From positions 1-12,347 of the forward strand of contig JAWWBG010000066.1 of assembly GCA_033721095.1 (NCBI GenBank): a DNA stretch of 12,347 nt, read 5' to 3'. Shown here piece after piece: positions 1 through 7,609 of the stretch (positions within the stretch are counted from its first letter, which is position 1; the number at the start of each line of letters is the position of its first letter). This DNA is from JAWWBG01 sp033721095 (lineage in GTDB: Bacteria; Actinomycetota; Nitriliruptoria; Nitriliruptorales; Nitriliruptoraceae). The notes below the pieces were generated by a model that saw only the letters and a program-made list of their open reading frames with translations, made no database searches and was not told where the DNA came from. The position numbers and the translations under genes were made by a program.

Positions 1-491
1 ATGTGCTGGCGCCACAGCTCCAGGAACGCGTCACGCTTGGATGCGTCCACCGTCCCGATGAGGTCGGCGAGCTCGACCGAGTTGAGGTCGAGGGCACCTG
101 CGGCAAGCGCGAACTCTGCCGAGTCAGGACCGGTGTGATACGCCTGCACGACGGCGATGCCTGCCAGATAGACGTGCTCCTGGAGCAGCGTCGACAGCTG
201 GGCGTAGGTCGTTGCGGCCGGCGAGGTCACGTCGCCGTCCAAGCCGAGGGCCCGGTCCAGGGCTCCTGCGATCGCGGCCCCGGAACCGCCGTTGTTGCCG
301 ACGGCCTGGGTGGCCTCGAACAGCAGGGCGAACGGGTCACCAGCAGCCTGGGGAGGCTCGTCGGTGGTCTCGGTCGCCGATGGCGCGGGTGTGTCGACGA
401 CCTGGGGGTCGTCGTTGGTGCAGGCAACCGCCACCAGGCCCACCGCTGCGGCAGCGGCAAGCGGGCGGACGGCGCGTCGAAGCGTCTTCAC
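1..491 (-). CDS. Predicted secreted lipoprotein, function unknown (3' end missing)
   Basis: The gene reads leftwards and runs off the window after 163 visible codons. I chose the GTG at 491 because GGAG lies six bases upstream of it. An in-frame ATG at 503 would add four residues but has no ribosome site at normal spacing. The product begins with a basic stretch (KTLRR), then an Ala/Val-rich hydrophobic segment ending in VAVAC, so Cys24 is the likely lipidated residue. The -3 position of this lipobox is Ala, which is less usual than Leu. A Pro/Thr/Glu-rich linker follows (about residues 25-50), then an apparently all-helical domain with an HVYLAG motif, a DLNSVELADLIG segment and LELWRQH at the truncated end. 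This wording resembles, from memory, helical repeats of unnamed actinobacterial envelope proteins sometimes labelled copper amine oxidase-like. That is a weak recollection and no function is assigned. It stands 3' of menE on the same strand, 170 bp away, and is probably transcribed separately. Confidence 0.75.
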   Translation of the reverse strand, partial: MKTLRRAVRPLAAAAAVGLVAVACTNDDPQVVDTPAPSATETTDEPPQAAGDPFALLFEATQAVGNNGGSGAAIAGALDRALGLDGDVTSPAATTYAQLSTLLQEHVYLAGIAVVQAYHTGPDSAEFALAAGALDLNSVELADLIGTVDASKRDAFLELWRQH

Positions 492-617
492 GCGAATCTC
501 CATGGTTGGGTGTTGGAGGGTTCGTTTCCCTCTTGTCGGGTGTTCGGAGCCGGGGACGCGCCGGATTGGTCATCGCTGTCCCGTCCACGTGCTTCGCCAT
601 GACGGGCGCCACGTTCC

Positions 618-644
618 CGGCCGCATCGCTCGCCTTCGCGGCCG
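618..644 (-). terminator. Weak candidate hairpin downstream of menE
   Basis: CGGCCGC (618-624) and GCGGCCG (638-644) can form a 7-bp all-GC stem with a 13-base loop, starting 17 bases beyond the menE stop on the minus strand. There is no T-run after it and the loop is long, so it is only a possible end for the menE transcript. Such stems also arise by chance at this GC content. The rest of the 504-661 gap shows no convincing promoter. The only other structure is a 5-bp GAGGG/CCCTC stem at 516-532, in the leader of the lipoprotein gene. Confidence 0.22.
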
Positions 645-661
645 CCCAGCTGCAACGACCC

Positions 662-1888
662 TCAGAAGATCTTCTGCAGCCCGATCAGGTCGGGCTTGCC
701 CAATGCGGTCCGTGGGATCGCATCGACGAAGGCAAGCCGCCGTGGTGCGGCGTGGGGACCGAGTGCTTCGGCGACGTGGGCCCGCAGCTCCTCGACGGAC
801 GGCGTCGCGGCACCGCACGTGACGGCTGCGACGACCACCGTTCCCCATTCGGGGTCAGGCAGGCCCGTGACGGCAGCGTCCTGGACGGACGGATGCTCGT
901 TCAGCCGGTCGCGAACGGCGGTTGCGGACACGTTCTCGCCGCCCGTCACGATGACATCGTCTCGTCGGCCCAGCACGAGGAGCCTGCCGTTCTCGATCAC
1001 CCCGAGGTCCTCGGTGGCGAACCAACCGTCGCCTGGCTGGTCCTCGACGCGCTCCGTGCCATCGGCGGACAGGGTCCGGATGGGTTCGAGGGGCTCGACT
1101 CGTCCCGAGCGCCCATCGCGGTAGCCGTCGGCGAGGACCGGTCCGTGCACCAGGATCCTCCCCTCGCCGTCGATGCCCACGGTCACGCCGGCGAGTGGCA
1201 CACCGTCATACACGCAGCCGCCGCACGTCTCGGTCATGCCGTACGAGACCACGACGCGTGCCCCGGCAGCCCGGGCCCGGTCCACCAGCGTGACAGGTGC
1301 GGCCGCGCCGCCGAGCAGGATCCCGTCGAGCGCGCCGAGCCTGACGTCGGCATCGAGCAGGCGGACCAGCTGGGTCGGCACGAGACTCGTCCAACCGACC
1401 CGGTCGAGGTCCCGGCGCACGGCCTCGACGCCGAAGCCGGGCTGGACCACGGCCACGCCGCCGCTGGCCCGGGACCGGAGGACGGTGAGGAGCCCGGCGA
1501 CGTGATGCCACGGCAAGCACGACAACCATGCGCTCGCCCGTGAGATCTCGAGGCGTTCGATGCTTGCGGCCACCGACGCAGTGATCGCGTCGTGCGACAA
1601 CAGCACGCCCTTGGGTTCGCCCGTCGTGCCGGAGGTCGCGACCACCAGCGCGATGCCCGCTGGGACGTCGCGGCCACCCTCCAGGCGCACCACGCGGGTG
1701 CGGTCAGGATGTCCCGGGAGCGGGACCACCAGCGCAGCCGGAGCGAGCTCCTCGATCGTGCGTGCCACCACGGCATCCGGGGCGTCGTGCGGGAGGGGCA
1801 GCAGCGCATCGCCGGCAGACCAGATCCGGTCCCAGGCCGCGAGGAAGGCCGCCCCGGGTGGCAGCCGGACGGCAACGAGCGATCCCAT
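662..1888 (-). CDS. menE: o-Succinylbenzoate-CoA ligase (MenE)
   Basis: A 408-residue adenylate-forming enzyme that activates o-succinylbenzoate with ATP and CoA in the cytoplasm, giving the substrate of MenB. Visible motifs are the P-loop ATSGTTGEPKG (residues 84-94), WHHVAG (127-132), the adenine-binding SYGMTET (215-221), GWFATEDLG with the ribose-binding Asp (288-296), the hinge GRRD (307-310), VTGGENVSA (314-322) and the C-terminal catalytic Lys in RTALGKPDL (Lys398). It lacks the long N-terminal region of many CoA ligases, as in short actinobacterial MenE proteins. An Arg/Glu/Asp-rich stretch at about 257-287 looks like a lineage-specific insertion before the GWF motif. The ATG at 1888 has no good Shine-Dalgarno sequence. 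A TACGCT hexamer nine bases upstream (1898-1903, minus strand) could serve a leaderless or nearly leaderless mRNA. The gene is divergent from menB. The reading frame stays open further upstream, but that stretch is antisense to menB. Confidence 0.93.
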   Translation of the reverse strand: MGSLVAVRLPPGAAFLAAWDRIWSAGDALLPLPHDAPDAVVARTIEELAPAALVVPLPGHPDRTRVVRLEGGRDVPAGIALVVATSGTTGEPKGVLLSHDAITASVAASIERLEISRASAWLSCLPWHHVAGLLTVLRSRASGGVAVVQPGFGVEAVRRDLDRVGWTSLVPTQLVRLLDADVRLGALDGILLGGAAAPVTLVDRARAAGARVVVSYGMTETCGGCVYDGVPLAGVTVGIDGEGRILVHGPVLADGYRDGRSGRVEPLEPIRTLSADGTERVEDQPGDGWFATEDLGVIENGRLLVLGRRDDVIVTGGENVSATAVRDRLNEHPSVQDAAVTGLPDPEWGTVVVAAVTCGAATPSVEELRAHVAEALGPHAAPRRLAFVDAIPRTALGKPDLIGLQKIF

Positions 1889-1933
1889 GCGCTCACTAGC
1901 GTACGAATGCCGTCCTGCTGCCCGGGAGACGAC
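1889..1933. promoter_or_regulatory. Compact menE/menB divergent promoter region
   Basis: Only 45 bp separate the chosen menE and menB starts, so both promoters must sit here or inside the opposite gene. TAGCGT (1897-1902, plus) and TACGCT (1898-1903, minus) both fit the TANNNT form of an actinobacterial -10 element and overlap almost completely. No matching -35 hexamer is visible on either strand. GGGAG at 1924-1928 is the menB ribosome site. The location follows from gene arrangement; the hexamers are weak evidence. Confidence 0.35.
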
Positions 1934-2836
1934 GTGGTTTCCGAGATCTTCGACCAGGCTGCCTGGCAGCCCGTCGCCGGCTTCGAGGATCTCGCCGACA
2001 TCACCTACCACCGTGCGGTCGACGTCGCTGCGGTTCGCGTTGCGTTCGATCGGCCCGAGGTGCGCAACGCCTTCCGCCCGAGGACGGTGGATGAGCTCTA
2101 CCGCGTCCTCGACCACGCGCGCCAGAGCTCGGATGTCGGGTGCGTGCTGCTGACGGGCAACGGGCCGAGTCCCAAGGACGGCGTCTGGGCGTTCTGCTCG
2201 GGCGGCGACCAGCGGATCCGCGGCCGTGACGGCTATCGGTATGCCGAGGGCGAGACGGCCGAGTCGATCGACCCGGGCCGAACGGGTCGATTGCACATCC
2301 TCGAGGTGCAGCGCCTCATCCGCACGATGCCAAAGGTCGTGGTCTGTGTCGTCGGGGGATGGGCCGTCGGCGGGGGCCACTCGCTCCACGTCGTGTGCGA
2401 CCTCACGATCGCCAGCCGCGAGCACGCCCGGTTCAAGCAGACCGACGCCGACGTTGCCAGCTTCGACGGCGGTTTCGGGTCGGCCTACCTGGCGCGCCAG
2501 GTGGGACAGAAGTTTGCGCGTGAGATCTTCTTCCTGGGTGAGACCTACTCCGCCGAGGACGCGCACCGCATGGGGATGGTCAACGCCGTCGTCGACCACG
2601 CTGACCTCGAGGCCACGGCGCTGTCCTGGGCACGAACGATCTGCGGGAAGAGCCCGACCGCGCAGCGCATGCTCAAGTTCGCGTTCAACCTCGTGGACGA
2701 CGGCTTGGTCGGCCAGCAGGTGTTCGCCGGCGAGGCGACGCGACTGGCCTACATGACCGACGAGGCCGCCGAGGGCCGCGACGCGTTCCTCGAGAAGCGG
2801 CAGCCGGACTGGTCGAGCTACCCCTATCACTACTGA
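1934..2836 (+). CDS. menB: 1,4-Dihydroxy-2-naphthoyl-CoA synthase (MenB)
   Basis: A 300-residue crotonase-fold enzyme that cyclises o-succinylbenzoyl-CoA to DHNA-CoA. GTG 1934 is preferred because GGGAG (1924-1928) precedes it by five bases and the product starts MVSEIFD. An in-frame ATG at 1907 would add nine residues and leave only 18 bp to menE. Diagnostic features are RPEVRNAFRPRTVDEL (40-55), the oxyanion-hole segment AFCSGGDQRIRG (86-97), GGWAVGGGHSLHVVCDLTIAS (from 141), KQTDADVASFDGG (168-180) and the C-terminal WSSYPYHY. Asp171 and Asp178 align with the two catalytic aspartates of the Mycobacterium tuberculosis enzyme. It is therefore the type in which an Asp side chain, rather than bound bicarbonate, acts as base. 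It leads the plus-strand men gene run but is separated from menA by a hairpin, so its transcript may partly end there. Confidence 0.97.
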   Translation: MVSEIFDQAAWQPVAGFEDLADITYHRAVDVAAVRVAFDRPEVRNAFRPRTVDELYRVLDHARQSSDVGCVLLTGNGPSPKDGVWAFCSGGDQRIRGRDGYRYAEGETAESIDPGRTGRLHILEVQRLIRTMPKVVVCVVGGWAVGGGHSLHVVCDLTIASREHARFKQTDADVASFDGGFGSAYLARQVGQKFAREIFFLGETYSAEDAHRMGMVNAVVDHADLEATALSWARTICGKSPTAQRMLKFAFNLVDDGLVGQQVFAGEATRLAYMTDEAAEGRDAFLEKRQPDWSSYPYHY

Positions 2837-2864
2837 GCACGGCGATCGCTGCTGATCGCTGTGC
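2837..2864 (+). terminator. Strong hairpin directly after the menB stop codon
   Basis: GCACGGCGATC (2837-2847) pairs over all 11 positions with GATCGCTGTGC (2854-2864), with one G-U wobble and a six-base loop. It begins at the first base after the menB TGA and ends 16 bases before the menA ATG. No T-run follows, so it may be a U-less terminator or attenuator, a 3' stabiliser of the menB message, or a structure that masks the weak menA ribosome site. That the stem can form is seen directly; its role is inferred. Confidence 0.5.
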
Positions 2865-2880
2865 CGCCGACGGACCGACG

Positions 2881-3762
2881 ATGAACCACTGGATCGAGGC
2901 AGCCCGGCCGCGCACCCTGCCGGCCGCCGTGGTCCCGGTCGCTGTCGGCACGGCTGCATCTGCGCGACCGGTGGCGGATCTCCACCTCGGTCGAGCCGCC
3001 CTGGCCCTCCTCGTGGCCTTGGCGCTGCAGGTGGCCGTCAACTTCGCCAACGACCTGTTCGACGGCGTGCGCGGCGTGGACACCGCCGCCCGACAAGGGC
3101 CGCGACGGGCCGTGGCCAGTGGGCTGATCACCCCCGCGGCCATGCGCAATGGCGTCGGGGTGGCCTTGTCCGTTGCCGGCGTGGCTGGCCTGGTGCTGGC
3201 CGCCCTGACGACCTGGTGGTTGGTCGCCGTCGGATTCGCGTGCGGCCTCGCCGCGCTGGGGTACTCGGGCGGACCAAGGCCGTATGCCAGCGCCGCCCTC
3301 GGCGAGGTCTTCGTGTTCGTCTTCTTCGGTGTCGTCGCGACCGTCGGATCCCAGTGGGTCCAGGACGAGACGCTGCTCGGACTGTCGTGGGTCGCCGCCG
3401 TGCCGGTTGGCCTGCTCGCCGTCGCGCTGCTGGTCGTCAACAACCTGCGTGACATCCCCACCGACGAGGCCGCCGGCAAGCGAACCCTTGCCGTCGTGCT
3501 CGGTGATGCACGGACGCGACGGTTGTTCGCCCTGCTCGTCCGGCTGGCAATTGCCTCCGGTGTCGCCGTGGCGTTGGCCGGGCGCGCGCCATGGGCCCTG
3601 CTCGTGATCGTGCTGGGCGTACCGGCGTGGCGGTCGGTGATCCAACCCGTGCTCGAGGGCGCAGCTGGACGGGACCTGGTGCCCGTGCTCGAGGCGACGG
3701 CGCGGCTCCACCTGGCCAACGGGCTGGTCCTCACGGTCGGCCTGCTGCTGCGGGCGCACTGA
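2881..3762 (+). CDS. menA: 1,4-Dihydroxy-2-naphthoate polyprenyltransferase (MenA)
   Basis: A 293-residue UbiA-superfamily integral membrane enzyme. It attaches the polyprenyl chain to DHNA with loss of CO2, giving demethylmenaquinone. The N-terminus MNHWIEAARPRTLPAAVVPV is typical of MenA. The first Asp-rich motif is NFANDLFDGVRGVDT (54-68) and the second is NNLRDIPTDEAAGKRTLAV (187-205). Both bind the Mg-diphosphate of the prenyl donor. The rest is a series of hydrophobic helices, about eight by inspection, ending near the C-terminus. The ATG at 2881 fits the family N-terminus, but its ribosome site is poor (at most GGAC at 2872-2875) and lies just after the hairpin that follows menB. Its stop overlaps the menC ATG by one base (TGATG), suggesting coupled translation. 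Confidence 0.95.
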   Translation: MNHWIEAARPRTLPAAVVPVAVGTAASARPVADLHLGRAALALLVALALQVAVNFANDLFDGVRGVDTAARQGPRRAVASGLITPAAMRNGVGVALSVAGVAGLVLAALTTWWLVAVGFACGLAALGYSGGPRPYASAALGEVFVFVFFGVVATVGSQWVQDETLLGLSWVAAVPVGLLAVALLVVNNLRDIPTDEAAGKRTLAVVLGDARTRRLFALLVRLAIASGVAVALAGRAPWALLVIVLGVPAWRSVIQPVLEGAAGRDLVPVLEATARLHLANGLVLTVGLLLRAH

Positions 3763-4727
3763 TGGGCAGCGCCCTGACCGAGCTCGTTCCGTTTCGGATC
3801 CCGTTGCGGCAGTCGTTCCGGCGGGTGGCCGAGCGCAGCGGTGTGCTGTTGCACGGCCCGGCCGGGTGGGGCGAGTTCAGCCCGTTCCCCGACTACGGCC
3901 CGGCGCAGGCGGCCCGGTGGCTGGCCGCCGCGCGCGAGGCCGCCCTGGACGGCTTTCCGCCGCCCGTCCGGAGCCGGGTCGAGGTCAACGCGACCGTGCC
4001 GGCCATCGCGCCTGCTGCCGCCGCCAGCATCGTCGTCAACAGCGGCTGCCGGACCATCAAGGTCAAGGTCGCCGAATCGGGTCAGGACCTCGCCGCCGAC
4101 GTCGAGCGCGTCGCCGCGGTTCGTGACGCCGCCGGTCCCGACGGGCGGATCCGGGTCGATGTGAACGGGGCCTGGGATGTCGAGACCGCCGTGCTTGCCA
4201 TCAGCCGACTCGACGCCGCAGCCGGGGGACTGGAGTACGTCGAACAGCCCTGCGCCACGCTCGAGGAGCTCGCCGACGTGCGAGGGCGGGTCACGGTCCC
4301 GGTCGCGGCCGACGAGTCGATTCGGCTCGCCGGCGACGCGATTGCCGCGGCCCGCCGGGCGGCTGTCGACGTGATCGTGCTGAAGGTCCAGCCGCTCGGC
4401 GGTGTTCGCGCGTGCCTCGACGTGGCCGAGGCCGCCGACATCCCGGTCGTCGTCTCGTCGGCCGTCGAGACCTCCGTCGGGCTCGCCGCGGGGCTCGCGC
4501 TCGCCGCAGCCCTGCCTGCGCTGGACCATGCATGCGGGCTCGGCACCGCCTGGTTGTTGACGGGTGACGTCACCGACGATCCGCTCATCCCTGCCCAGGG
4601 GTTCCTCGACGTCCGCACCATCACGCCCAGCCGATCGCTTCTCGACACGTGGACACCCGCGCCCGAGATCGCCACGGAGCTGCTCGACCGGTTGGCCACG
4701 GCCGACCGCGCGAGGATCGACGCGTGA
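3762..4727 (+). CDS. menC: o-Succinylbenzoate synthase (MenC)
   Basis: A 321-residue enolase-superfamily enzyme that dehydrates SHCHC to o-succinylbenzoate. The barrel residues are visible. TIKVKV (98-103) carries the KxK pair (Lys100 and Lys102, the second being the usual general acid/base). The Mg ligands are Asp133 in RVDVNGAW, Glu161 in EYVEQP and Asp184 in AADES. Lys208 in VLKVQPLGG is the second catalytic lysine. VVVSSAVETSVG (229-240) follows in the normal order. The N-terminal capping domain is short, as in other actinobacterial MenC proteins. The start ATG at 3762 overlaps the menA stop. The stop overlaps the menD GTG in a GTGA arrangement. MenC proteins are close to promiscuous N-acylamino acid racemases, but the men context settles the role. 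Confidence 0.94.
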   Translation: MGSALTELVPFRIPLRQSFRRVAERSGVLLHGPAGWGEFSPFPDYGPAQAARWLAAAREAALDGFPPPVRSRVEVNATVPAIAPAAAASIVVNSGCRTIKVKVAESGQDLAADVERVAAVRDAAGPDGRIRVDVNGAWDVETAVLAISRLDAAAGGLEYVEQPCATLEELADVRGRVTVPVAADESIRLAGDAIAAARRAAVDVIVLKVQPLGGVRACLDVAEAADIPVVVSSAVETSVGLAAGLALAAALPALDHACGLGTAWLLTGDVTDDPLIPAQGFLDVRTITPSRSLLDTWTPAPEIATELLDRLATADRARIDA

Positions 4728-6346
4728 GTGCCCCGAACCTGTCGACCGCGCAAGCCCGCGTCATGGTGGAGGCCCTCGCCCAGCTGGGCGTGACCCAGGC
4801 TGTCGTCTGTCCGGGGTCACGGTCCGCCGCCATGGCGCTCGCCCTCGATGCCCACCCCGACGTGGACGTCCATGTCGCCATCGACGAACGGTCCGGCGCG
4901 TTCCTCGCGCTCGGCATTGCGCGGGTGACGGGTGTGCCCGCCCCGGTCGTCGTCACCTCCGGAACCGCGGTGGCCAACCTCCATCCCGCTGTCGTCGAGG
5001 CGGATGCTGACGGCGTCCCGTTCGTGGCCGTCACCTGCGATCGGCCGGCTCGCCTGCGCGGAACCGGCGCCAACCAGACGATCGACCAGCCGGGCATCTT
5101 CGGCCGTGCGGTCCGTGCGTCGTTCGATGTCGACGTCCTGCCCGACGAGGCCCGTTCGGTGCAGGAGTGGGTCGACGTCGTCCGCGCCGGTTGGGCGGCC
5201 GCGATCGGGGCCGGCGGCTCGCGCCCCGGGCCGGTGCAGCTCAACCTCCAGTTCGACGAGCCGACGGTTCCCGAGACCGACGACGGGCGCACCGTTGGCG
5301 TGCCCTTCGATCACGCGACCGACGTCGCCGTGGAACCCCTGCCTGCGTGGCAGCCACCGGACGTTCCTCTCTCGGAGGAGCTGTCGGCAGCAGGCCGCGT
5401 GACGCGCGGGCTGCTCATCATCGGACAGGGCGTGCCCGTCGATCCGGGCATCGTCCAGGCTGCCGCCGATCGACTGGGGTGGCCGGTCCTGGCCGATCCG
5501 CTGAGTGGTTGCCGACCGTTGTCGGCGACCATCGAGCGGGCCTCGTTGCTTGCCGGGCGCGACGAGCTGAGGCCGGACGCCGTCATCCGTGTCGGCCGGA
5601 CCGTCCTGGCTCGCTCGGTCCAGGAAATGCTTGCGGCCGTGGGAACCCACGTCGTGATCGATCCGTGGGGCCGATCCCTCGATGCCGCCGGCTCGGTCAC
5701 GGCCTCGCTGACTGGTGACCCGTCGACGGTGCTGGCCGCTCTGCCGGCGAACCCGCTGGCGCAACCGGCGTGGGTGGCCTCCTGGCGCGAGGCCGCCCGG
5801 GTCCTGGAGCAAGGGGGCCACCCGCGTGGCAGCCTCGAAGCCGACGTCACCCGTGCCGTCGCCGGCGCCATGGCAGCGGGCAGCACGCTGGTGATCGGCT
5901 CCTCGGCGCCCGTCCGGGACCTCGACGAGTGGGCGGACATCCCCGAGGGTGTCCGGGTCCTGGGCAATCGCGGCGCAAGCGGGATCGACGGGTTCGTGTC
6001 GGCCGCCCTGGGCATCGCGGTCGCCTCCGACGGCCCGACAGTCGGCCTGTGCGGTGACCTCAGCTTCCTCCACGACCGCAACGGCCTGCTGGTCGACCTG
6101 GCCGGTCCCCCCGCCACCCTGACGCTCGTCGTGATCGACAACGGTGGTGGCCAGCTCTTCCGCCGGCTGCCGCAGGCACGTCAACCCGGATTCGAACGGC
6201 TCTTCGTGACCCCGCCCGGGGTCGATCTTGCGGCGGTCGCCGCCACCCATCGACTGGATCTCGTCGAGGTGCACACGCCGGCCGCGGCGGCCGCGGCGGT
6301 GGGGACCCCATCTGTCGGGGTCCGCCTCGTCCGGGTGCGCGTCTGA
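4724..6346 (+). CDS. menD: SEPHCHC synthase, ThDP-dependent (MenD)
   Basis: A 540-residue thiamine-diphosphate enzyme that joins 2-oxoglutarate-derived succinic semialdehyde to isochorismate, the committed step after MenF. Motifs in order are VVCPGSRSAAMALAL (27-41), AIDERSGAFLALGIAR (52-67) with the ThDP-activating Glu55, VVTSGTAVANLHPAVVEA (76-93), CDRPARLRGTGANQTIDQ (105-122), NRGASGIDG (415-423), the metal/diphosphate motif GDLSFLHDRNGLL (444-456) and VIDNGGGQLFRRLP (470-483), where Gly at the third variable site replaces the more common Asn/Gly. Length is normal for the family. GTG 4724 has GAGGA at 4712-4716, seven bases upstream and inside menC. The gene ends the menB-A-C-D run and meets menF head-on after 18 bp. 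Confidence 0.96.
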   Translation: MSAPNLSTAQARVMVEALAQLGVTQAVVCPGSRSAAMALALDAHPDVDVHVAIDERSGAFLALGIARVTGVPAPVVVTSGTAVANLHPAVVEADADGVPFVAVTCDRPARLRGTGANQTIDQPGIFGRAVRASFDVDVLPDEARSVQEWVDVVRAGWAAAIGAGGSRPGPVQLNLQFDEPTVPETDDGRTVGVPFDHATDVAVEPLPAWQPPDVPLSEELSAAGRVTRGLLIIGQGVPVDPGIVQAAADRLGWPVLADPLSGCRPLSATIERASLLAGRDELRPDAVIRVGRTVLARSVQEMLAAVGTHVVIDPWGRSLDAAGSVTASLTGDPSTVLAALPANPLAQPAWVASWREAARVLEQGGHPRGSLEADVTRAVAGAMAAGSTLVIGSSAPVRDLDEWADIPEGVRVLGNRGASGIDGFVSAALGIAVASDGPTVGLCGDLSFLHDRNGLLVDLAGPPATLTLVVIDNGGGQLFRRLPQARQPGFERLFVTPPGVDLAAVAATHRLDLVEVHTPAAAAAAVGTPSVGVRLVRVRV

Positions 6347-6359
6347 CCGCGGGGCGCGG
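6347..6359. terminator. Minimal GC hairpin in the menD/menF convergent gap
   Basis: CCGCG (6347-6351) and CGCGG (6355-6359) form a perfect 5-bp GC stem with a GGG loop. It occupies most of the 18-bp gap between two convergent stops and starts at the first base after the menD TGA. Being symmetric, it could act on both strands. There is no T-run on either side. Its placement is suggestive, but a stem this short can arise by chance. Confidence 0.35.
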
Positions 6360-6364
6360 GAGCG

Positions 6365-7609
6365 CTACTCGGCCTCCATCACGCCGCGCATGGCGAGCAG
6401 CTTGAGGCGAGTCTCCTCCAGCTCGTCCTCCGGCAACGAGCCTTCGACGACGCCCGCGCCGGCGAACAACCGCGCCCGCGCCCCGGACAGCTCGGCGCAG
6501 CGCAGCGCGATGGCGAACTCGCCATCACCCCGGCTGTCCAGCCAACCCACCGGGCCGGCGTACCGGCCCCGGTCCATCCCCTCGAGGCGACGCAGCAGCT
6601 CGACGGCCTCGAACCGCGGCGTCCCGCCCACGGCCGCCGTCGGGTGCAGCAGGTCCACGAGCTCGCCCACGGACGTGTCGGCCCGCAACCGGCCGGTGAT
6701 CCGCGTCGCGAGGTGGTGCACGTTCGCGAGCATGCGCAACTGCGGCGTCGGCGGGACGTCGAGGTCGTCGCACAGCTCGCCAAGTGGCGTGGCCACCGAT
6801 TCACGCGCGAGGGCGTGTTCCCGCAGGTTCTTGTCCGAGTGGGCCAGCTCCTGCGCGAGCCGTTCGTCGGCAGTCGCGTCGTCGCTGCGACTTGCGGTCC
6901 CGGCAAACACCTCGGACGTGATGTCGCGCCCGAAGCGCCGCACCAACAGCTCCGGGGAGGCGCCCACCAGTCCGTCGACGTGAAACGTGAAACATCCGGC
7001 GAAGCGCTCGTGCAGGCGTCGCACGAGCAGGCCCGTGTCGAAGGGCTCGTGGGACCACACGGCATGGTCCCGTGCCAAGACGACCTTGGTGACGTGGCCC
7101 CCTCGGATCTGGTCGAGGGCCTCGTGGACCGCGACCAGCCAGTGGGCGTCCGGAATCGAGGATCCCGCGAATCGCGGCCGGTCCGTGGCGACATCGGCGT
7201 CCCACGATGGAGGGTCGCGGAATGGTGGTGCGTCGATCGGGTCGATCATCGTCGTCCAGGTCACACCGTCGCGACGGCCGACAATGCGTCGCGGGATGAT
7301 TCCGACCGATGCGGTCCCTTCGAGGTCGAAGGTGGCGCTGGCGAACGCGACCAGGCCGCTTCCCGGCAGCCCGACATCGTCCTCGACGGTGACCGTTGAC
7401 TGGATCGCCGCCAATGCCGATGCGAACGCTCGCATTCGCAGGTCACTGACACCGATGGGCAGGCGCATGGCTTCGCCCCACGCCACCAGTCCGTCGTCGC
7501 CGTGGAGCCACACCAGCGCATCGGCCGGCGCGTGGTCGACCAGTGACCGTTCGCTGGCGAGAGGCGTGGTCGTCACCTGCCACGTGATCGGGATCTCGTC
7601 GGCGCTCAC
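6365..7609 (-). CDS. menF: Isochorismate synthase (MenF-type)
   Basis: A 414-residue chorismate-utilising enzyme that converts chorismate to isochorismate and so opens the pathway. Seen in the sequence are TKVVLARD with the catalytic Lys175 (174-181), GASPELLV (216-223), FAGTASR (235-241), SDKNLREHALARESV (258-272), VHHLATRITGRL (297-308), HPTAAVGGTPR (322-332), YAGPVGWLDSRGDGEFAIALR (from 350) and GAGVVEGSLPEDELEET (384-400) with the usual Mg-binding glutamates. The N-terminal 150 residues are poorly conserved, as is normal. The GTG at 7609 overlaps the TGA of the regulator gene upstream (GTGA), so translation is probably coupled. Salicylate synthases and siderophore EntC proteins share these motifs. 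The surrounding men genes favour menaquinone synthesis. MenF from here and MenD from the opposite strand act in consecutive steps. Confidence 0.93.
   Translation of the reverse strand: MSADEIPITWQVTTTPLASERSLVDHAPADALVWLHGDDGLVAWGEAMRLPIGVSDLRMRAFASALAAIQSTVTVEDDVGLPGSGLVAFASATFDLEGTASVGIIPRRIVGRRDGVTWTTMIDPIDAPPFRDPPSWDADVATDRPRFAGSSIPDAHWLVAVHEALDQIRGGHVTKVVLARDHAVWSHEPFDTGLLVRRLHERFAGCFTFHVDGLVGASPELLVRRFGRDITSEVFAGTASRSDDATADERLAQELAHSDKNLREHALARESVATPLGELCDDLDVPPTPQLRMLANVHHLATRITGRLRADTSVGELVDLLHPTAAVGGTPRFEAVELLRRLEGMDRGRYAGPVGWLDSRGDGEFAIALRCAELSGARARLFAGAGVVEGSLPEDELEETRLKLLAMRGVMEAE

Noticed and set aside
3..602. Plus-strand open frame at the window start
   Set aside because: Opposite a minus-strand frame that has a proper ribosome site, signal peptide and lipobox. 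The plus-strand translation shows no domain.
638..645. GCGGCCGC eight-base palindrome between menE and the first lipoprotein gene
   Set aside because: Such GC palindromes occur by chance at this base composition. Only the larger stem it takes part in is listed, at low confidence.
1889..2959. Upstream extension of the menE frame through menB (would give a 765-residue protein)
   Set aside because: The extension is antisense to the highly conserved menB. Homology of the MenE product begins at about ATG 1888.
2685..4529. 614-codon minus-strand open frame opposite menA and menC
   Set aside because: Antisense to menA and menC, which carry all catalytic motifs. The translation shows only Arg/Ser/Pro/Thr-rich low-complexity sequence.
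4817..6274. 485-codon minus-strand open frame opposite menD
   Set aside because: menD is complete with all ThDP motifs in the plus strand, and the antisense translation has no recognisable family.
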